Below are positions 9,251 through 19,362 of a DNA stretch of 64,000 bases, in pieces (within the stretch, counting starts at the first letter, position 1; each line of letters starts with the position of its first letter). Under the pieces are notes generated by a model. That model searched no databases. It saw only the letters and a list, made by a program, of their open reading frames with translations, and was not told the origin of the DNA. The position numbers and the translations under genes are program-made. Source of the DNA: Pseudoprimorskyibacter insulae. Lineage in GTDB: Bacteria; Pseudomonadota; Alphaproteobacteria; Rhodobacterales; Rhodobacteraceae. The stretch spans positions 248,001 through 312,000 of the forward strand of contig NZ_OMOJ01000002.1 in the NCBI RefSeq assembly GCF_900302505.1, in the 5' to 3' direction.

Positions 9251-9258
9251 AGGCTGGG

Positions 9259-10314
9259 ATGGCCGGTATTCGGTGTATGTGGATGCGGGGCGGCACCTCA
9301 AAGGGCGGATATTTTCTGGCCCAAGATTTGCCTGAAGATGTCGCGGCGCGGGATGCGATTTTGCTTGGGATGATGGGCTCGCCTGATATTCGTCAGATCG
9401 ACGGGATGGGCGGGGCTGATCCGCTGACCTCAAAGATTGCGGTGGTCAAAGCGTCAGAGCGCGCGGGCGTGGACGTGGATTACCTGTTCTTGCAGGCCTT
9501 CGTGGATCAGCCGATCATCACCGATGCGCAGAATTGCGGGAATATTCTGGCAGGGATTGGCCCCTTTGCGATTGAGCGCGGGTTGGTTCAGGCCAAGGGC
9601 GATGTGACGCCCGTGACGATTTATATGGAAAACACGGGCCAAGTGGCGGTGGCCGAGGTTCAGACACCGGGCGGTGTGGTGCGCTATAAGGGCGAGGCCA
9701 AGATCGACGGCGTGCCGGGCAGTTCAGCCGCTGTGCCGATCGAGTTTCGCGATACGGCGGGGTCGTCCTGCGGGGCGCTGTTGCCGACGGGGAATGCGGT
9801 GGATGTTGTCGAGGGCGTCGAGGTGACGATGATCGACAATGGTATGCCCTGCGTGGTGATGCGGGCCGCTGATATGGGCATTTCGGGCGATGAGACGCCC
9901 GAAGAGCTTGAGGCGAACGCGCCGCTGCGTGCCAAGCTTGAGGCGATCCGTCTGGCGTGCGGGCCGATGATGAACCTTGGCGATGTCGAGAAGAAATCGG
10001 TGCCGAAGATGACGATGGTCAGCGCCCCGAAGGGCGGCGGCGCGATTGGCACGCGGACGTTCATTCCGCATCGCTGCCACAAGACGATTGGCGTGTTGGG
10101 CGCAGTGTCTGTGGCGACGGCCTGTTTGCTCAAGGGCTCGCCCGCGGCTGAGATGGCCGTTGTGGGCGAGGGCGATACGCGCAGCCTTGCGATTGAACAC
10201 CCCACGGGCGAGATGACTGTCATCGCCAAGCTGGATGAAACTGGAACCCCGACCTCGGCCGCCATTTTGCGCACAGCGCGCAAGCTGATGGATGGCGTGG
10301 TTTTTGCGGAGTAA
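9259..10314 (+). CDS. galD: 4-oxalomesaconate tautomerase, PrpF family
   Basis: A 351-residue PrpF-like isomerase beginning MAGIRCMWMRGGTSKGGYF. The conserved SSCGALLPTGN region carries the active-site cysteine. GalD interconverts the keto and enol tautomers of 4-oxalomesaconate, supplying the form used by GalB. The frame is open back to 9163, but AAGGAGG directly precedes the ATG at 9259. It is co-transcribed with galB-ligK-ligI, and the leader contains two hairpins. Confidence 0.9.
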   Translation: MAGIRCMWMRGGTSKGGYFLAQDLPEDVAARDAILLGMMGSPDIRQIDGMGGADPLTSKIAVVKASERAGVDVDYLFLQAFVDQPIITDAQNCGNILAGIGPFAIERGLVQAKGDVTPVTIYMENTGQVAVAEVQTPGGVVRYKGEAKIDGVPGSSAAVPIEFRDTAGSSCGALLPTGNAVDVVEGVEVTMIDNGMPCVVMRAADMGISGDETPEELEANAPLRAKLEAIRLACGPMMNLGDVEKKSVPKMTMVSAPKGGGAIGTRTFIPHRCHKTIGVLGAVSVATACLLKGSPAAEMAVVGEGDTRSLAIEHPTGEMTVIAKLDETGTPTSAAILRTARKLMDGVVFAE

Positions 10315-10318
10315 GACG

Positions 10319-11209
10319 ATGACCGAAGTACAAGTGATGGATGCCGATTGGCTGGAATTCCACCCCAACCCCAAGAAGCCGGATTTCATCCTGCCCAAAG
10401 GCGCGGTGGATGCGCATTGCCACGTGTTTGGCCCGTCGCCGGAATTCCCTTATGCGCCCGAGCGGAAGTACACGCCCTGCAATGCGGGCAAGGACAAGCT
10501 TTATGCGCTGCGCGATTTCCTTGGCTTCGACAAGAACGTGATCGTTCAGGCGACTTGCCACGGTAAGGACAACCGCGCGATGGTGGATGCTTGCCGTACT
10601 GCTGGTGACAAGGCGCGCGGGATTGCCAGCGTTGGCCCCGATATCACCATGGACGAGCTGCGCGATATGGACGAAGCCGGGGTTCGCGGTGTTCGGTTCA
10701 ACTTCGTCAAGCGTTTGGTTGATGCGACGCCGAAAGAGGTGTTTCTTGGCATCGCCGAGAAGATCGCCAAGCTGGATTGGCACATCGTGGTCTATTTCGA
10801 AGCCGCCGATCTTGAGGAATTGACGCCTTTCCTGAAGCAGTTGCCGACGACCATCGTTGTTGATCACATGGGTCGCCCGGACGTGACCAAGGGCGTGGAT
10901 CACCCCGATTTTCAGCGCTTTATCCAGCTGATGGAAGACGTGCCGACCATTTGGTCGAAGGTCACCTGCCCTGAGCGTTTGACCAAAGCCGGATACCCCT
11001 ATGACGATGTGGTGCCGTTCTATCAGGCTATCGTGGATCGCTTTGATGATCGCGTGTTGTGGGGCACCGATTGGCCGCATCCGAACATGAAAACGCATAT
11101 GCCGGACGATGGCGCGCTGGTGGATTACATCCCCAGGATTGCGCGGACGGCAGAGCAGCAGAAGAAGCTGCTGGTGGACAACCCGATGCGCCTTTACTGG
11201 GCGCGCTGA
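10319..11209 (+). CDS. ligI: 2-pyrone-4,6-dicarboxylate hydrolase
   Basis: A 296-residue amidohydrolase-family protein. The metal-site HxH pair lies in VDAHCHVFG and the catalytic aspartate in LWGTDWPHPN. LigI hydrolyses the lactone 2-pyrone-4,6-dicarboxylate to 4-oxalomesaconate and links LigC to the GalD/GalB steps. I chose the ATG at 10319, 4 bases after the galD stop. A strong terminator follows, so it ends the galB operon. Confidence 0.93.
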   Translation: MTEVQVMDADWLEFHPNPKKPDFILPKGAVDAHCHVFGPSPEFPYAPERKYTPCNAGKDKLYALRDFLGFDKNVIVQATCHGKDNRAMVDACRTAGDKARGIASVGPDITMDELRDMDEAGVRGVRFNFVKRLVDATPKEVFLGIAEKIAKLDWHIVVYFEAADLEELTPFLKQLPTTIVVDHMGRPDVTKGVDHPDFQRFIQLMEDVPTIWSKVTCPERLTKAGYPYDDVVPFYQAIVDRFDDRVLWGTDWPHPNMKTHMPDDGALVDYIPRIARTAEQQKKLLVDNPMRLYWAR

Positions 11210-11261
11210 GGTCTCCGAAAGCGCCTGTGGGGCCATCAGATTTGTATTCACAATTGCTTGG

Positions 11262-11291
11262 AAAGGGCTGCGCCAGGGCGCGGCCCTTTTT
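11262..11291 (+). terminator. Rho-independent terminator after ligI
   Basis: GGGCTGCGCC pairs with GGCGCGGCCC (one T-G wobble) across a 2-base gap, followed by TTTTT. It closes the galB-ligK-galD-ligI transcript. Confidence 0.82.
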
Positions 11292-11468
11292 GCATTATCC
11301 TGAGAATGGCCATGTTTATATGGGCAATTCCGCGAAGGTCGGTCTGGTTTAGTATAAGTTTTCCGTCACATCTATTCGTTATATGCGCGGGGCAGGGGGG
11401 ACTTGATCTATGTCAAACCCGCGTCTTTCAGCGCGTTGCACAAAGCGTTCAGAAAGTAGGAGGACACA

Positions 11469-11828
11469 ATGACAGACCTACCTGGACACCACTATCATAT
11501 CGAGATTCCGGGCACGACGATCTTTGACGGCAAGCAGGCGATGAAAGGCTATGCGCTGAACAAGATGTGTTACGACTTCAACAAAGCCGAGAACCGCGAA
11601 GGCTTTAAGGCCGATGAAGAAGGCTGGATGGAGAAGTACGGCCTGAACGACGAACAAAAGACGGCCTGCCGCAATCGCGACGTGCTGGGCATGATCAACG
11701 CGGGGGGCAATATCTATTACCTCGCCAAGTTCGCCGGCATATTCAAACTGTCGGTGCAGGACGTGGGCGGGCTGCAAACCGGCCGCACCACCGAGGAATT
11801 CCAAGACTTCCTGCAAAGCCAAGCGTGA
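11469..11828 (+). CDS. Second LigA-like extradiol dioxygenase alpha subunit
   Basis: A 119-residue LigA homologue with EIPGTTIFDGKQAMKGYALNK and the signature GGNIYYLAKFAG. It is 15 residues shorter than the first LigA and clearly diverged, so it is a paralogue and not a recent duplicate. AGGAGG lies about 9 bases before the ATG. It is followed after 12 bases by a LigB paralogue. Likely substrates are protocatechuate, gallate or 3-O-methylgallate, and sequence alone does not decide between them. Confidence 0.87.
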   Translation: MTDLPGHHYHIEIPGTTIFDGKQAMKGYALNKMCYDFNKAENREGFKADEEGWMEKYGLNDEQKTACRNRDVLGMINAGGNIYYLAKFAGIFKLSVQDVGGLQTGRTTEEFQDFLQSQA

Positions 11829-11840
11829 GGAGAGCGGACC

Positions 11841-12689
11841 ATGGCGAAAATTCTAGGCGGTATCACCACCTCGCATATTCCGGCGGTGGGCAACGCAATT
11901 CAAAAAGAACTGTATGATGATCCCTATTGGAAGCCGTTCTTCGATGGCTATCCCAAGGTTCACCAGTGGATCAAAGACACCAAGCCCGACTATGTGATCA
12001 ACATCTACAACGATCACGGCCTTGGCTTCTTTCTTGACCGGATGCCGACCTTTGCGATCGGTGCGGCGCATGAGTATCGCAACGAAGATGAAGGCTGGGG
12101 CCTGCCCTCGCTTGATCCGTTCCCCGGTGCGCCGGAACTGAGCTGGCATATCATTGAGTCGATGGTATCGGATGAGTTTGACATCACCTCGTGCCAGGAG
12201 CTGGCGGTCGATCACGGGTTTGTCGTGCCGATGCAGCTGTTCTGGCCGGGGGCGCCGAACAACCCCGATATGCCGCGCGCTGTGCCGATCTCGGCCAATA
12301 CCGTGCAGCACCCGATCCCCACGCTGAAGCGTGCGCTGGATTTCGGTAAGGCCTTGGGCAAGGCGCTGCGTTCGTTCCCTGAGGATGCGAAGATCGTGAT
12401 CCTTGGCACCGGTGGCCTTAGCCACCAGTTGGACGGCGAGCGTGCGGGCTTCATCAACAAAGAGTTCGACCAATATTGCCTTGAGAACATCGTTTCGAAC
12501 CCCGAAGAGCTGACCAAGATCACCCGTATGGAGCTGGTGGAGAAGGCAGGCGCACAGGGCACCGAGTTCCTGATGTGGATGATGATGCGCGGTGCGCTGG
12601 GCGACAACGTGACCGAGATCACGCGGAACTATCATATTCCGATCTCGAACACCGCCGCTGGCACCTTGCTGCTGGAATGCGCCGCCTAA
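11841..12689 (+). CDS. Second LigB-like extradiol dioxygenase beta subunit
   Basis: A 282-residue class III extradiol dioxygenase subunit with intact iron ligands: His in TTSHIPAVG, His in IYNDHGLGF and Glu in QGTEFLMWMMM. The catalytic His is in GTGGLSHQL. The active-site flanks differ from the first LigB, with YNDHGLGFFLDRM where LigB has [13 protein letters not shown], which may mean a different substrate. The paired alpha subunit precedes it. The stop overlaps the convergent pobR stop by four bases. Confidence 0.87.
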   Translation: MAKILGGITTSHIPAVGNAIQKELYDDPYWKPFFDGYPKVHQWIKDTKPDYVINIYNDHGLGFFLDRMPTFAIGAAHEYRNEDEGWGLPSLDPFPGAPELSWHIIESMVSDEFDITSCQELAVDHGFVVPMQLFWPGAPNNPDMPRAVPISANTVQHPIPTLKRALDFGKALGKALRSFPEDAKIVILGTGGLSHQLDGERAGFINKEFDQYCLENIVSNPEELTKITRMELVEKAGAQGTEFLMWMMMRGALGDNVTEITRNYHIPISNTAAGTLLLECAA

Positions 12690-13528
12690 GGGCGCGCGGA
12701 TTTTGACCGAAACGCGCTGGGCGGCATTCCTGTCGCCCGCGTGAACACCCGGCTGAAATAGGCCGGGTCTTTGAACCCCAATTCATAGGCAATCGTGGAC
12801 ACTGGCAGGTTGGTATAGACTAAGTTGCGCCGCGCCTCGCGGATCAGACGTTCTTCGATCAGGGCCGTTGCGGGTTGGCCCGTGGCCGTGCGTGTGAGGC
12901 GCGACAGATGGGTCGGCGTTTTGGCCAAAGCCTTGGCGTAATCGGCCACCGTCCAATGATCGCGGTAGTGCTTTTCGAGCAGGGATTGGAAGCGGGCGAG
13001 AAGGTCTTGGCCCTGTTCAGCGGGCGATTGATCGCCTGCCAAATCTCGTGCGATCTGTCCAAGAAGCAATCCGGTCAAAGAACGTAAAACCTGCGCGCGG
13101 GCAAAGTCGCGGCGGGCGAAGTTGATGCTGATCTGTTCGATGGTGTTCACCACGTTTGGCCGGGCGGATACCACGGCGGGGCGGGCCAACACTTGCCGCA
13201 AGCCTTCCGCCGGATGCAGCACCACATCAAGGATTTCCACGGGCAGCGTTACAACATGCCCCGTGGTGCCGGGGGTGAAGTTGAAGCCGTGAACGCAGCC
13301 CATTGGCACGTTCACGACACTGTTTTCGCCTAAATCCAGCGGTTCGCCGTCCATCGTCATCCGGCCCGATCCGCATTGCAGTAGAAGAACCTGATGCAAT
13401 CGCGCGTGGCGGTGTGGCGCGAATTCCCAGTCGTGCAGGCGCGATCGCGCCTCGATCGTTTCGCAATGCACAACGTCAGGCAGATCGCCCACCTCGCCGA
13501 ACAGATTGTAGGTTTGAATCGTGGTCAT
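12686..13528 (-). CDS. pobR: AraC-family regulator, PobR type
   Basis: A 280-residue regulator with an N-terminal cupin-like sensing domain (WEFAPHRHARLHQVLLL) and a C-terminal AraC double helix-turn-helix from about 185 (VADYAKALAKTPTHLSRLTR and PVSTIAYELGFKDPAYFSRVFTR, separated by about 40 residues). It is divergent from pobA, the standard arrangement for 4-hydroxybenzoate-responsive PobR. The function is inferred from family and position. Confidence 0.88.
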   Translation of the reverse strand: MTTIQTYNLFGEVGDLPDVVHCETIEARSRLHDWEFAPHRHARLHQVLLLQCGSGRMTMDGEPLDLGENSVVNVPMGCVHGFNFTPGTTGHVVTLPVEILDVVLHPAEGLRQVLARPAVVSARPNVVNTIEQISINFARRDFARAQVLRSLTGLLLGQIARDLAGDQSPAEQGQDLLARFQSLLEKHYRDHWTVADYAKALAKTPTHLSRLTRTATGQPATALIEERLIREARRNLVYTNLPVSTIAYELGFKDPAYFSRVFTRATGMPPSAFRSKSARP

Positions 13529-13548
13529 CGCGCCGCCTCCATGTTCGA

Positions 13549-13558
13549 TTTGTACAAA
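13549..13558. promoter_or_regulatory. Palindrome in the pobR-pobA intergenic region
   Basis: TTTGTACAAA is a perfect 10-bp palindrome about 20 bases upstream of the pobR ATG and about 70 bases upstream of the pobA ATG. It is a candidate operator or promoter element. No consensus was available for comparison. Confidence 0.35.
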
Positions 13559-13602
13559 ACTCTGGCGACTCCATCCATTCCAATTTGGCCTGCCCCGCGT
13601 AG

Positions 13603-15464
<1,862 letters not shown>

Positions 15465-15562
15465 GGCGGATCTTTCAAGAGTCGGGCGCAGATTGACAAA
15501 TTTAACCAGATCGTTCAATAGTGACTACCTTTGTACCGCGTCGAACATTTGGAGGCCCTGCC

Positions 15563-17452
15563 ATGAAGACCTCGATTGCTACGGTAACTGTTCCGGGAAA
15601 CCTTCGCGAAAAGCTTGAAACCATCGCCGCCGCCGGGTTCGATGGGGTTGAGATTTTTGAGCAGGACTTCGTGGCCTATGACGGATCGCCCGCCGACGTT
15701 GGGAATCTGGTCCGTGATATCGGTTTGGAAATCACGCTGTTCCAGCCCTTCCGCGACTTCGAAGGCCTGCCAGACCCGATGCGCCGCAAGGCCTTTGACC
15801 GGGCCAAGCGCAAATTCGATCTGATGACGCAAATGGGCGCGGACTTGGTGTTGATCTGTTCCAACACGCATCCGCAGGCGCTTGGCGGGATTGATCGCGC
15901 CGCCGACGATCTGCGCGAGCTGGCCGAAATCGCCGCCACGCGCGATCTGCGCATTGGCTATGAGGCGCTGGCATGGGGGCGGCATGTGTCCGACCATCGC
16001 GACGCATGGGAGATTGTGCGCCGTGTCAATCACCCGAACGCGGGCCTGATCTTGGATAGCTTCCACACGCTGTCGCGCAACATCGACCCGAATACGATCC
16101 GCAGCATTCCCGGCGATAAGATCTTCTTTGTTCAACTCGGCGATGCCCCCAAGATCGACATGGATCTGCTGTATTGGTCGCGCCACTTCCGCAATATGCC
16201 GGGTGAGGGCGATTTGGACGTCACCGGCTTTATGCGGGCGGTGATGGCGACGGGTTATTCTGGCCCGATTAGCCTTGAGATTTTCAATGACCAGTTCCGG
16301 GGCGGCACGCCGCGTTTGGTTGCGGTCGATGGGCACCGGTCCTTGGTCAACCTGATGGATCAGGTGCGCCGCGCCGAACCCGCGCTCAAAATCCCCGGCC
16401 CTTCCCTGCCCGCGCCTGTGGTCTGTGATGGCGTCGCGTTTATCGAATTTACCACCGATACTGCCGGGTCTGAACGTCTTGGGAACCTGCTGCGCAGCAT
16501 GGGCTTTCAGCACGCGCGCCAGCACATCGCCAAGGCAGTTTCGGTCTGGGAACAGGGCGATATCCGAATTGTCATCAACACTGACCCGACCGGTTTTGCC
16601 CATAGCGCATTTGTGATGCACGGCACGTCGGTTTGCGACGTTGGTCTGCAAGTCACCGATGCCGAGGCCACGCGCGAACGCGCCGAAGCCATGGGCGCCG
16701 AGCCGTTTTCGCAGCCTATCGGGCCGGGTGAATTGCCGGTGCCTGCGGTGCGCGGTGTGGGCGGCAGCGTCATGCACTTCATCGATTCTTCGCCCGACCT
16801 CAGCCAGATCTGGACGACCGAGTTCAACGCCGTGGCACCGGCGGGCCGTGCCTCGGCGGGTTTGAAGCGCATCGACCATCTGGCGCAGACCATGAACTAC
16901 GACGAGATGCTGTCTTGGTCGCTGTTCTACACCTCGATCTTCGATACCAAGCGTTCGCCCATGGTCGATGTGGTTGACCCGGACGGGCTGGTGCGCAGTC
17001 AGGCGATCCAAGGGCCGGGCGGGAATTTCCGCCTGACGCTGAACGGGGCCGAATCGCATCGCACCTTTGCGGGCCGTCACCTTGCCGACAGCTATGGATC
17101 GGCGGTGCAGCACGTCGCCTTTGCCACGGATGATATCTTTGCCACGTCACAGTCGCTGCGCCGCTTCGGGTTTGAGCCGCTGAAGATCTCGGACAACTAC
17201 TATGACGATCTGGCCGCCCGATTCGACATTGATGAGGACGAGCTGGCAAAGATGAAAGCAGGCAGCATCCTGTTCGATATGGATGAAAACGGCGCCTTCT
17301 ATCAGGTCTATTCCCGGACCTTTGGCGAAGGCATGTTCTTTGAGATCATCCAGCGGGTCGCAGGGTACGATGGTTATGGCGGCCCGAACGCGCCGTTCCG
17401 TGTGGCCGCGCAAAAACGCGATCAGCGCGCCAAGGGCATCCCCAAAGCCTAA
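15563..17452 (+). CDS. 3-dehydroshikimate dehydratase, two-domain (QuiC1 type)
   Basis: A 629-residue fusion. The N-terminal TIM barrel (about 1-280) of the sugar-phosphate isomerase/AP-endonuclease type shows metal-site residues in DGVEIFEQDF, GYEALAWGRHVSD, ILDSFHT and ISLEIFNDQF. A C-terminal 4-hydroxyphenylpyruvate dioxygenase-like vicinal-oxygen-chelate half (about 290-629) follows. In Pseudomonas, QuiC1 of this architecture converts 3-dehydroshikimate to protocatechuate, which fits this cluster. Databases often call the family a bifunctional isomerase/dioxygenase. GGAGG lies before the ATG at 15563. Confidence 0.87.
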   Translation: MKTSIATVTVPGNLREKLETIAAAGFDGVEIFEQDFVAYDGSPADVGNLVRDIGLEITLFQPFRDFEGLPDPMRRKAFDRAKRKFDLMTQMGADLVLICSNTHPQALGGIDRAADDLRELAEIAATRDLRIGYEALAWGRHVSDHRDAWEIVRRVNHPNAGLILDSFHTLSRNIDPNTIRSIPGDKIFFVQLGDAPKIDMDLLYWSRHFRNMPGEGDLDVTGFMRAVMATGYSGPISLEIFNDQFRGGTPRLVAVDGHRSLVNLMDQVRRAEPALKIPGPSLPAPVVCDGVAFIEFTTDTAGSERLGNLLRSMGFQHARQHIAKAVSVWEQGDIRIVINTDPTGFAHSAFVMHGTSVCDVGLQVTDAEATRERAEAMGAEPFSQPIGPGELPVPAVRGVGGSVMHFIDSSPDLSQIWTTEFNAVAPAGRASAGLKRIDHLAQTMNYDEMLSWSLFYTSIFDTKRSPMVDVVDPDGLVRSQAIQGPGGNFRLTLNGAESHRTFAGRHLADSYGSAVQHVAFATDDIFATSQSLRRFGFEPLKISDNYYDDLAARFDIDEDELAKMKAGSILFDMDENGAFYQVYSRTFGEGMFFEIIQRVAGYDGYGGPNAPFRVAAQKRDQRAKGIPKA

Positions 17453-17853
17453 AGCGGGCCGTTCGGGCGGGTCAGCACGTAGGTTGCCGCCGCTAGCAAG
17501 CACAGGCCTTGGATCGTCAGAACCTTGGCCGACATCCCCATCGCCAGGCTCAGCCCAAAGGCTGACACCATCATCGCCACCGCCAGCGCTTTGATGCGCG
17601 GGGCGATGGCCCCATGTTCGCGCCAATCCGCGATCAACGGGCCAAAGGTTTGTGTGTTCTCCAACCAGATCTGCAAGGCCGGGACGCTGCGACCAAAGCA
17701 GAAGGCGGCTAGGATCACGAACGGGGTGGTTGGCAAGACCGGCAGAACCACGCCGATTGCCCCAAGGATCAGCGCCACCGCCCCTAGTGTGAACCAAAAG
17801 GCGCGGCGAAGGCTGAATTCCAGTGTGGGCAGAAAGGCGATCCAACGGTTCAT
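17449..17853 (-). CDS. YbaN-like DUF454 inner membrane protein
   Basis: A 134-residue protein with three or four hydrophobic helices. The family pattern lies around GAIGVVLPVLPTTPFVILAA, with CFGRS and WLENTQTFGPLI following. GGAG lies about 8 bases before the ATG at 17853. The function of DUF454 proteins is not established. The stop overlaps that of the convergent dehydratase gene by four bases. Confidence 0.85.
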   Translation of the reverse strand: MNRWIAFLPTLEFSLRRAFWFTLGAVALILGAIGVVLPVLPTTPFVILAAFCFGRSVPALQIWLENTQTFGPLIADWREHGAIAPRIKALAVAMMVSAFGLSLAMGMSAKVLTIQGLCLLAAATYVLTRPNGPL

Positions 17854-17990
17854 GATGATCTCCAGCGACGCGGGACAAAGTCTATCCCGCACCGAAGCAA
17901 ATTCAATGCCAGCGGGTATTTTTGCCGTGGATTTGTGCCATTGGTCAGGGCAATGGCCAAAGGTGGCCTACAATTCCGACAGGTGCCAAA

Positions 17991-18024
17991 GAAAAACCCG
18001 CGCCTCATGAAAAGGCGCGGGTTT
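17991..18024 (-). terminator. Rho-independent terminator after the NDUFA9-like gene
   Basis: A 12-bp stem, AAACCCGCGCCT at 17994-18005 with AGGCGCGGGTTT at 18013-18024, followed on the minus strand by a T-rich run. Confidence 0.8.
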
Positions 18025-18048
18025 GACACTTCAGGCGTTCGGCCAAGA

Positions 18049-19038
18049 TCAGCCGTGCGTGCGCAGATTGGCTGCGGATTCTTTGATCGCGTCGTACTGG
18101 CCCGTCGGACGGAACCGCCAAAGGTAGCTGTCCAGAACCGCGTTCATCGCCACAGGTTCGATCCCAAGATCAGCCAGTGTCTTGGTGTTGCCGGTCACAA
18201 CGTTGTCGTGGCGCAGCTGCTTTAGCTGATCGCGGGTCAGAATGCCGTTGGTGAACAGCCCGCCCGTCAGCGTCTGCGCCAGATCCAGCGACCACGCCAT
18301 GATGCCGCCAATAAAGAACGGCAGGTTCGGAACAGCGCGGCGACGGCGGATCGTGGTCAGCATCTCGCCGATCAGTTCCGACAGGCTGGCCGCATCGGGC
18401 CCGCCCAGCTCATAGATGCCTGCCTCGGCCTGACCCAGAATGCCTTTGACCGCAGCCTTGGCCACGTCATCCACATAGACCGGCTGGAATTTGGTCGCGC
18501 CGCCAACCAGCGGCAGAACCGGACCAAGCCGCGACATCGAGGCAAAACGGTTGAAGAACCCGTCTTCGGGGCCGAAGATCACCGAGGGGCGCAGGATAAC
18601 AGCGCCGGGGAAGGCCGCCAGAATGGCCGCTTCGCCTTCGCCCTTGGTCTTGGCGTACTGGCTCTCGGCGGCAACATCCGCGCCGATGGCCGACAGGTGC
18701 ACCAGATTGGCAACGCCGTTTTCTGCCGCCAGACGTGCGATCCGCGCCGCGCCTTCGTTCTGGATGGCGTCGAAGTTGTTCTTGCCTTTGGCGTCGAAGG
18801 TGCCAACGCAGTTCACGACGGCATCCGCGCCCCGCATCACGGCGGCAACACTGGCGTCGTCGCGGATGTTGCAGAACACAGGCTCAACCTGGCCGACGGC
18901 GCCATACGGCTTTACGAACAGCGCCTCATTCGGACGGCGTGTGGCAATGCGCACGCGCCAGCCTTCCTTGGCCATGCGGCGCGCGATATAACGGCCGACA
19001 AAGCCGGAGCCGCCATAAATGGTTACGAGCTTGGACAT
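18049..19038 (-). CDS. NDUFA9-like NAD(P)-binding protein (complex I-associated SDR)
   Basis: A 329-residue atypical short-chain dehydrogenase with the nucleotide-binding motif [19 protein letters not shown] and the stretch [18 protein letters not shown]. It resembles the NDUFA9 accessory subunit of complex I, which alphaproteobacteria share with mitochondria. It may stabilise complex I, though related proteins act in quinone metabolism. The MSKLV start at 19038 was chosen. It is a single-gene unit with its own terminator. Confidence 0.83.
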   Translation of the reverse strand: MSKLVTIYGGSGFVGRYIARRMAKEGWRVRIATRRPNEALFVKPYGAVGQVEPVFCNIRDDASVAAVMRGADAVVNCVGTFDAKGKNNFDAIQNEGAARIARLAAENGVANLVHLSAIGADVAAESQYAKTKGEGEAAILAAFPGAVILRPSVIFGPEDGFFNRFASMSRLGPVLPLVGGATKFQPVYVDDVAKAAVKGILGQAEAGIYELGGPDAASLSELIGEMLTTIRRRRAVPNLPFFIGGIMAWSLDLAQTLTGGLFTNGILTRDQLKQLRHDNVVTGNTKTLADLGIEPVAMNAVLDSYLWRFRPTGQYDAIKESAANLRTHG

Positions 19039-19135
19039 CGTGAACACTCCTAGCGTTTGTTGGCCCCTGAATAGCCCTCAAACTGGTTGTGAACAAGAGA
19101 TTGGATTGTCGCGCGAAAAAAGTTGTGGAATCCCG

Positions 19136-19164
19136 TTGACACTCCCCTCCGGCAACTTTAAACG
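19136..19164 (+). promoter_or_regulatory. Sigma-70-like promoter of tRNA-Leu
   Basis: TTGACA at 19136-19141, a 17-base spacer, then TAAACG at 19159-19164. This places a start about 12 bases before the tRNA. Confidence 0.6.
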
Positions 19165-19182
19165 CTCGCTTCACCAACCCGT

Positions 19183-19269
19183 GCCCAGATGGCGGAATTG
19201 GTAGACGCGCTAGCTTCAGGTGCTAGTGTCCGTAAGGACGTGGAGGTTCGAGTCCTCTTCTGGGCACCA
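19183..19269 (+). tRNA. tRNA-Leu (anticodon CAG)
   Basis: An 87-nucleotide class II tRNA. The acceptor stem is GCCCAGA at 19183-19189 with TCTGGGC at 19259-19265, then discriminator A and an encoded CCA. The anticodon loop TTCAGGT gives CAG. A long variable arm and the TTCGAGTCC T-loop region are present. The 3' end forms the left copy of the island's direct repeat, so the tRNA stays intact after integration. Confidence 0.96.
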
Positions 19270-19270
19270 T
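19254..19270 (+). repeat. attL: left 17-bp direct repeat
   Basis: CCTCTTCTGGGCACCAT covers the 3' end of tRNA-Leu including the CCA. It is identical to 25762-25778. Confidence 0.88.
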
Positions 19271-19337
19271 AAATCTTCGACTAACTTGTTGAGATTTATA
19301 GGTTTTTCTACCCCTTATAACGCCATTGCATACACGC

Positions 19338-19349
19338 TTGCTTACACAA
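19338..19349 (+). repeat. Candidate integrase accessory (arm) site, left
   Basis: TTGCTTACACAA lies 67 bases inside the left repeat. The identical 12-mer occurs at 25680-25691, a nearly equal distance (70 bases) inside the right repeat. The symmetric placement suggests arm-type integrase or excisionase sites. Confidence 0.5.
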
Positions 19350-19362
19350 AGCAGGTGATTTG

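Noticed and set aside
15505-15522. TetR operator between the TetR gene and the dehydratase gene
   Set aside because: The AACCAGATCGTT block is only partly symmetric, with two mismatched pairs, so it was not listed as an operator.
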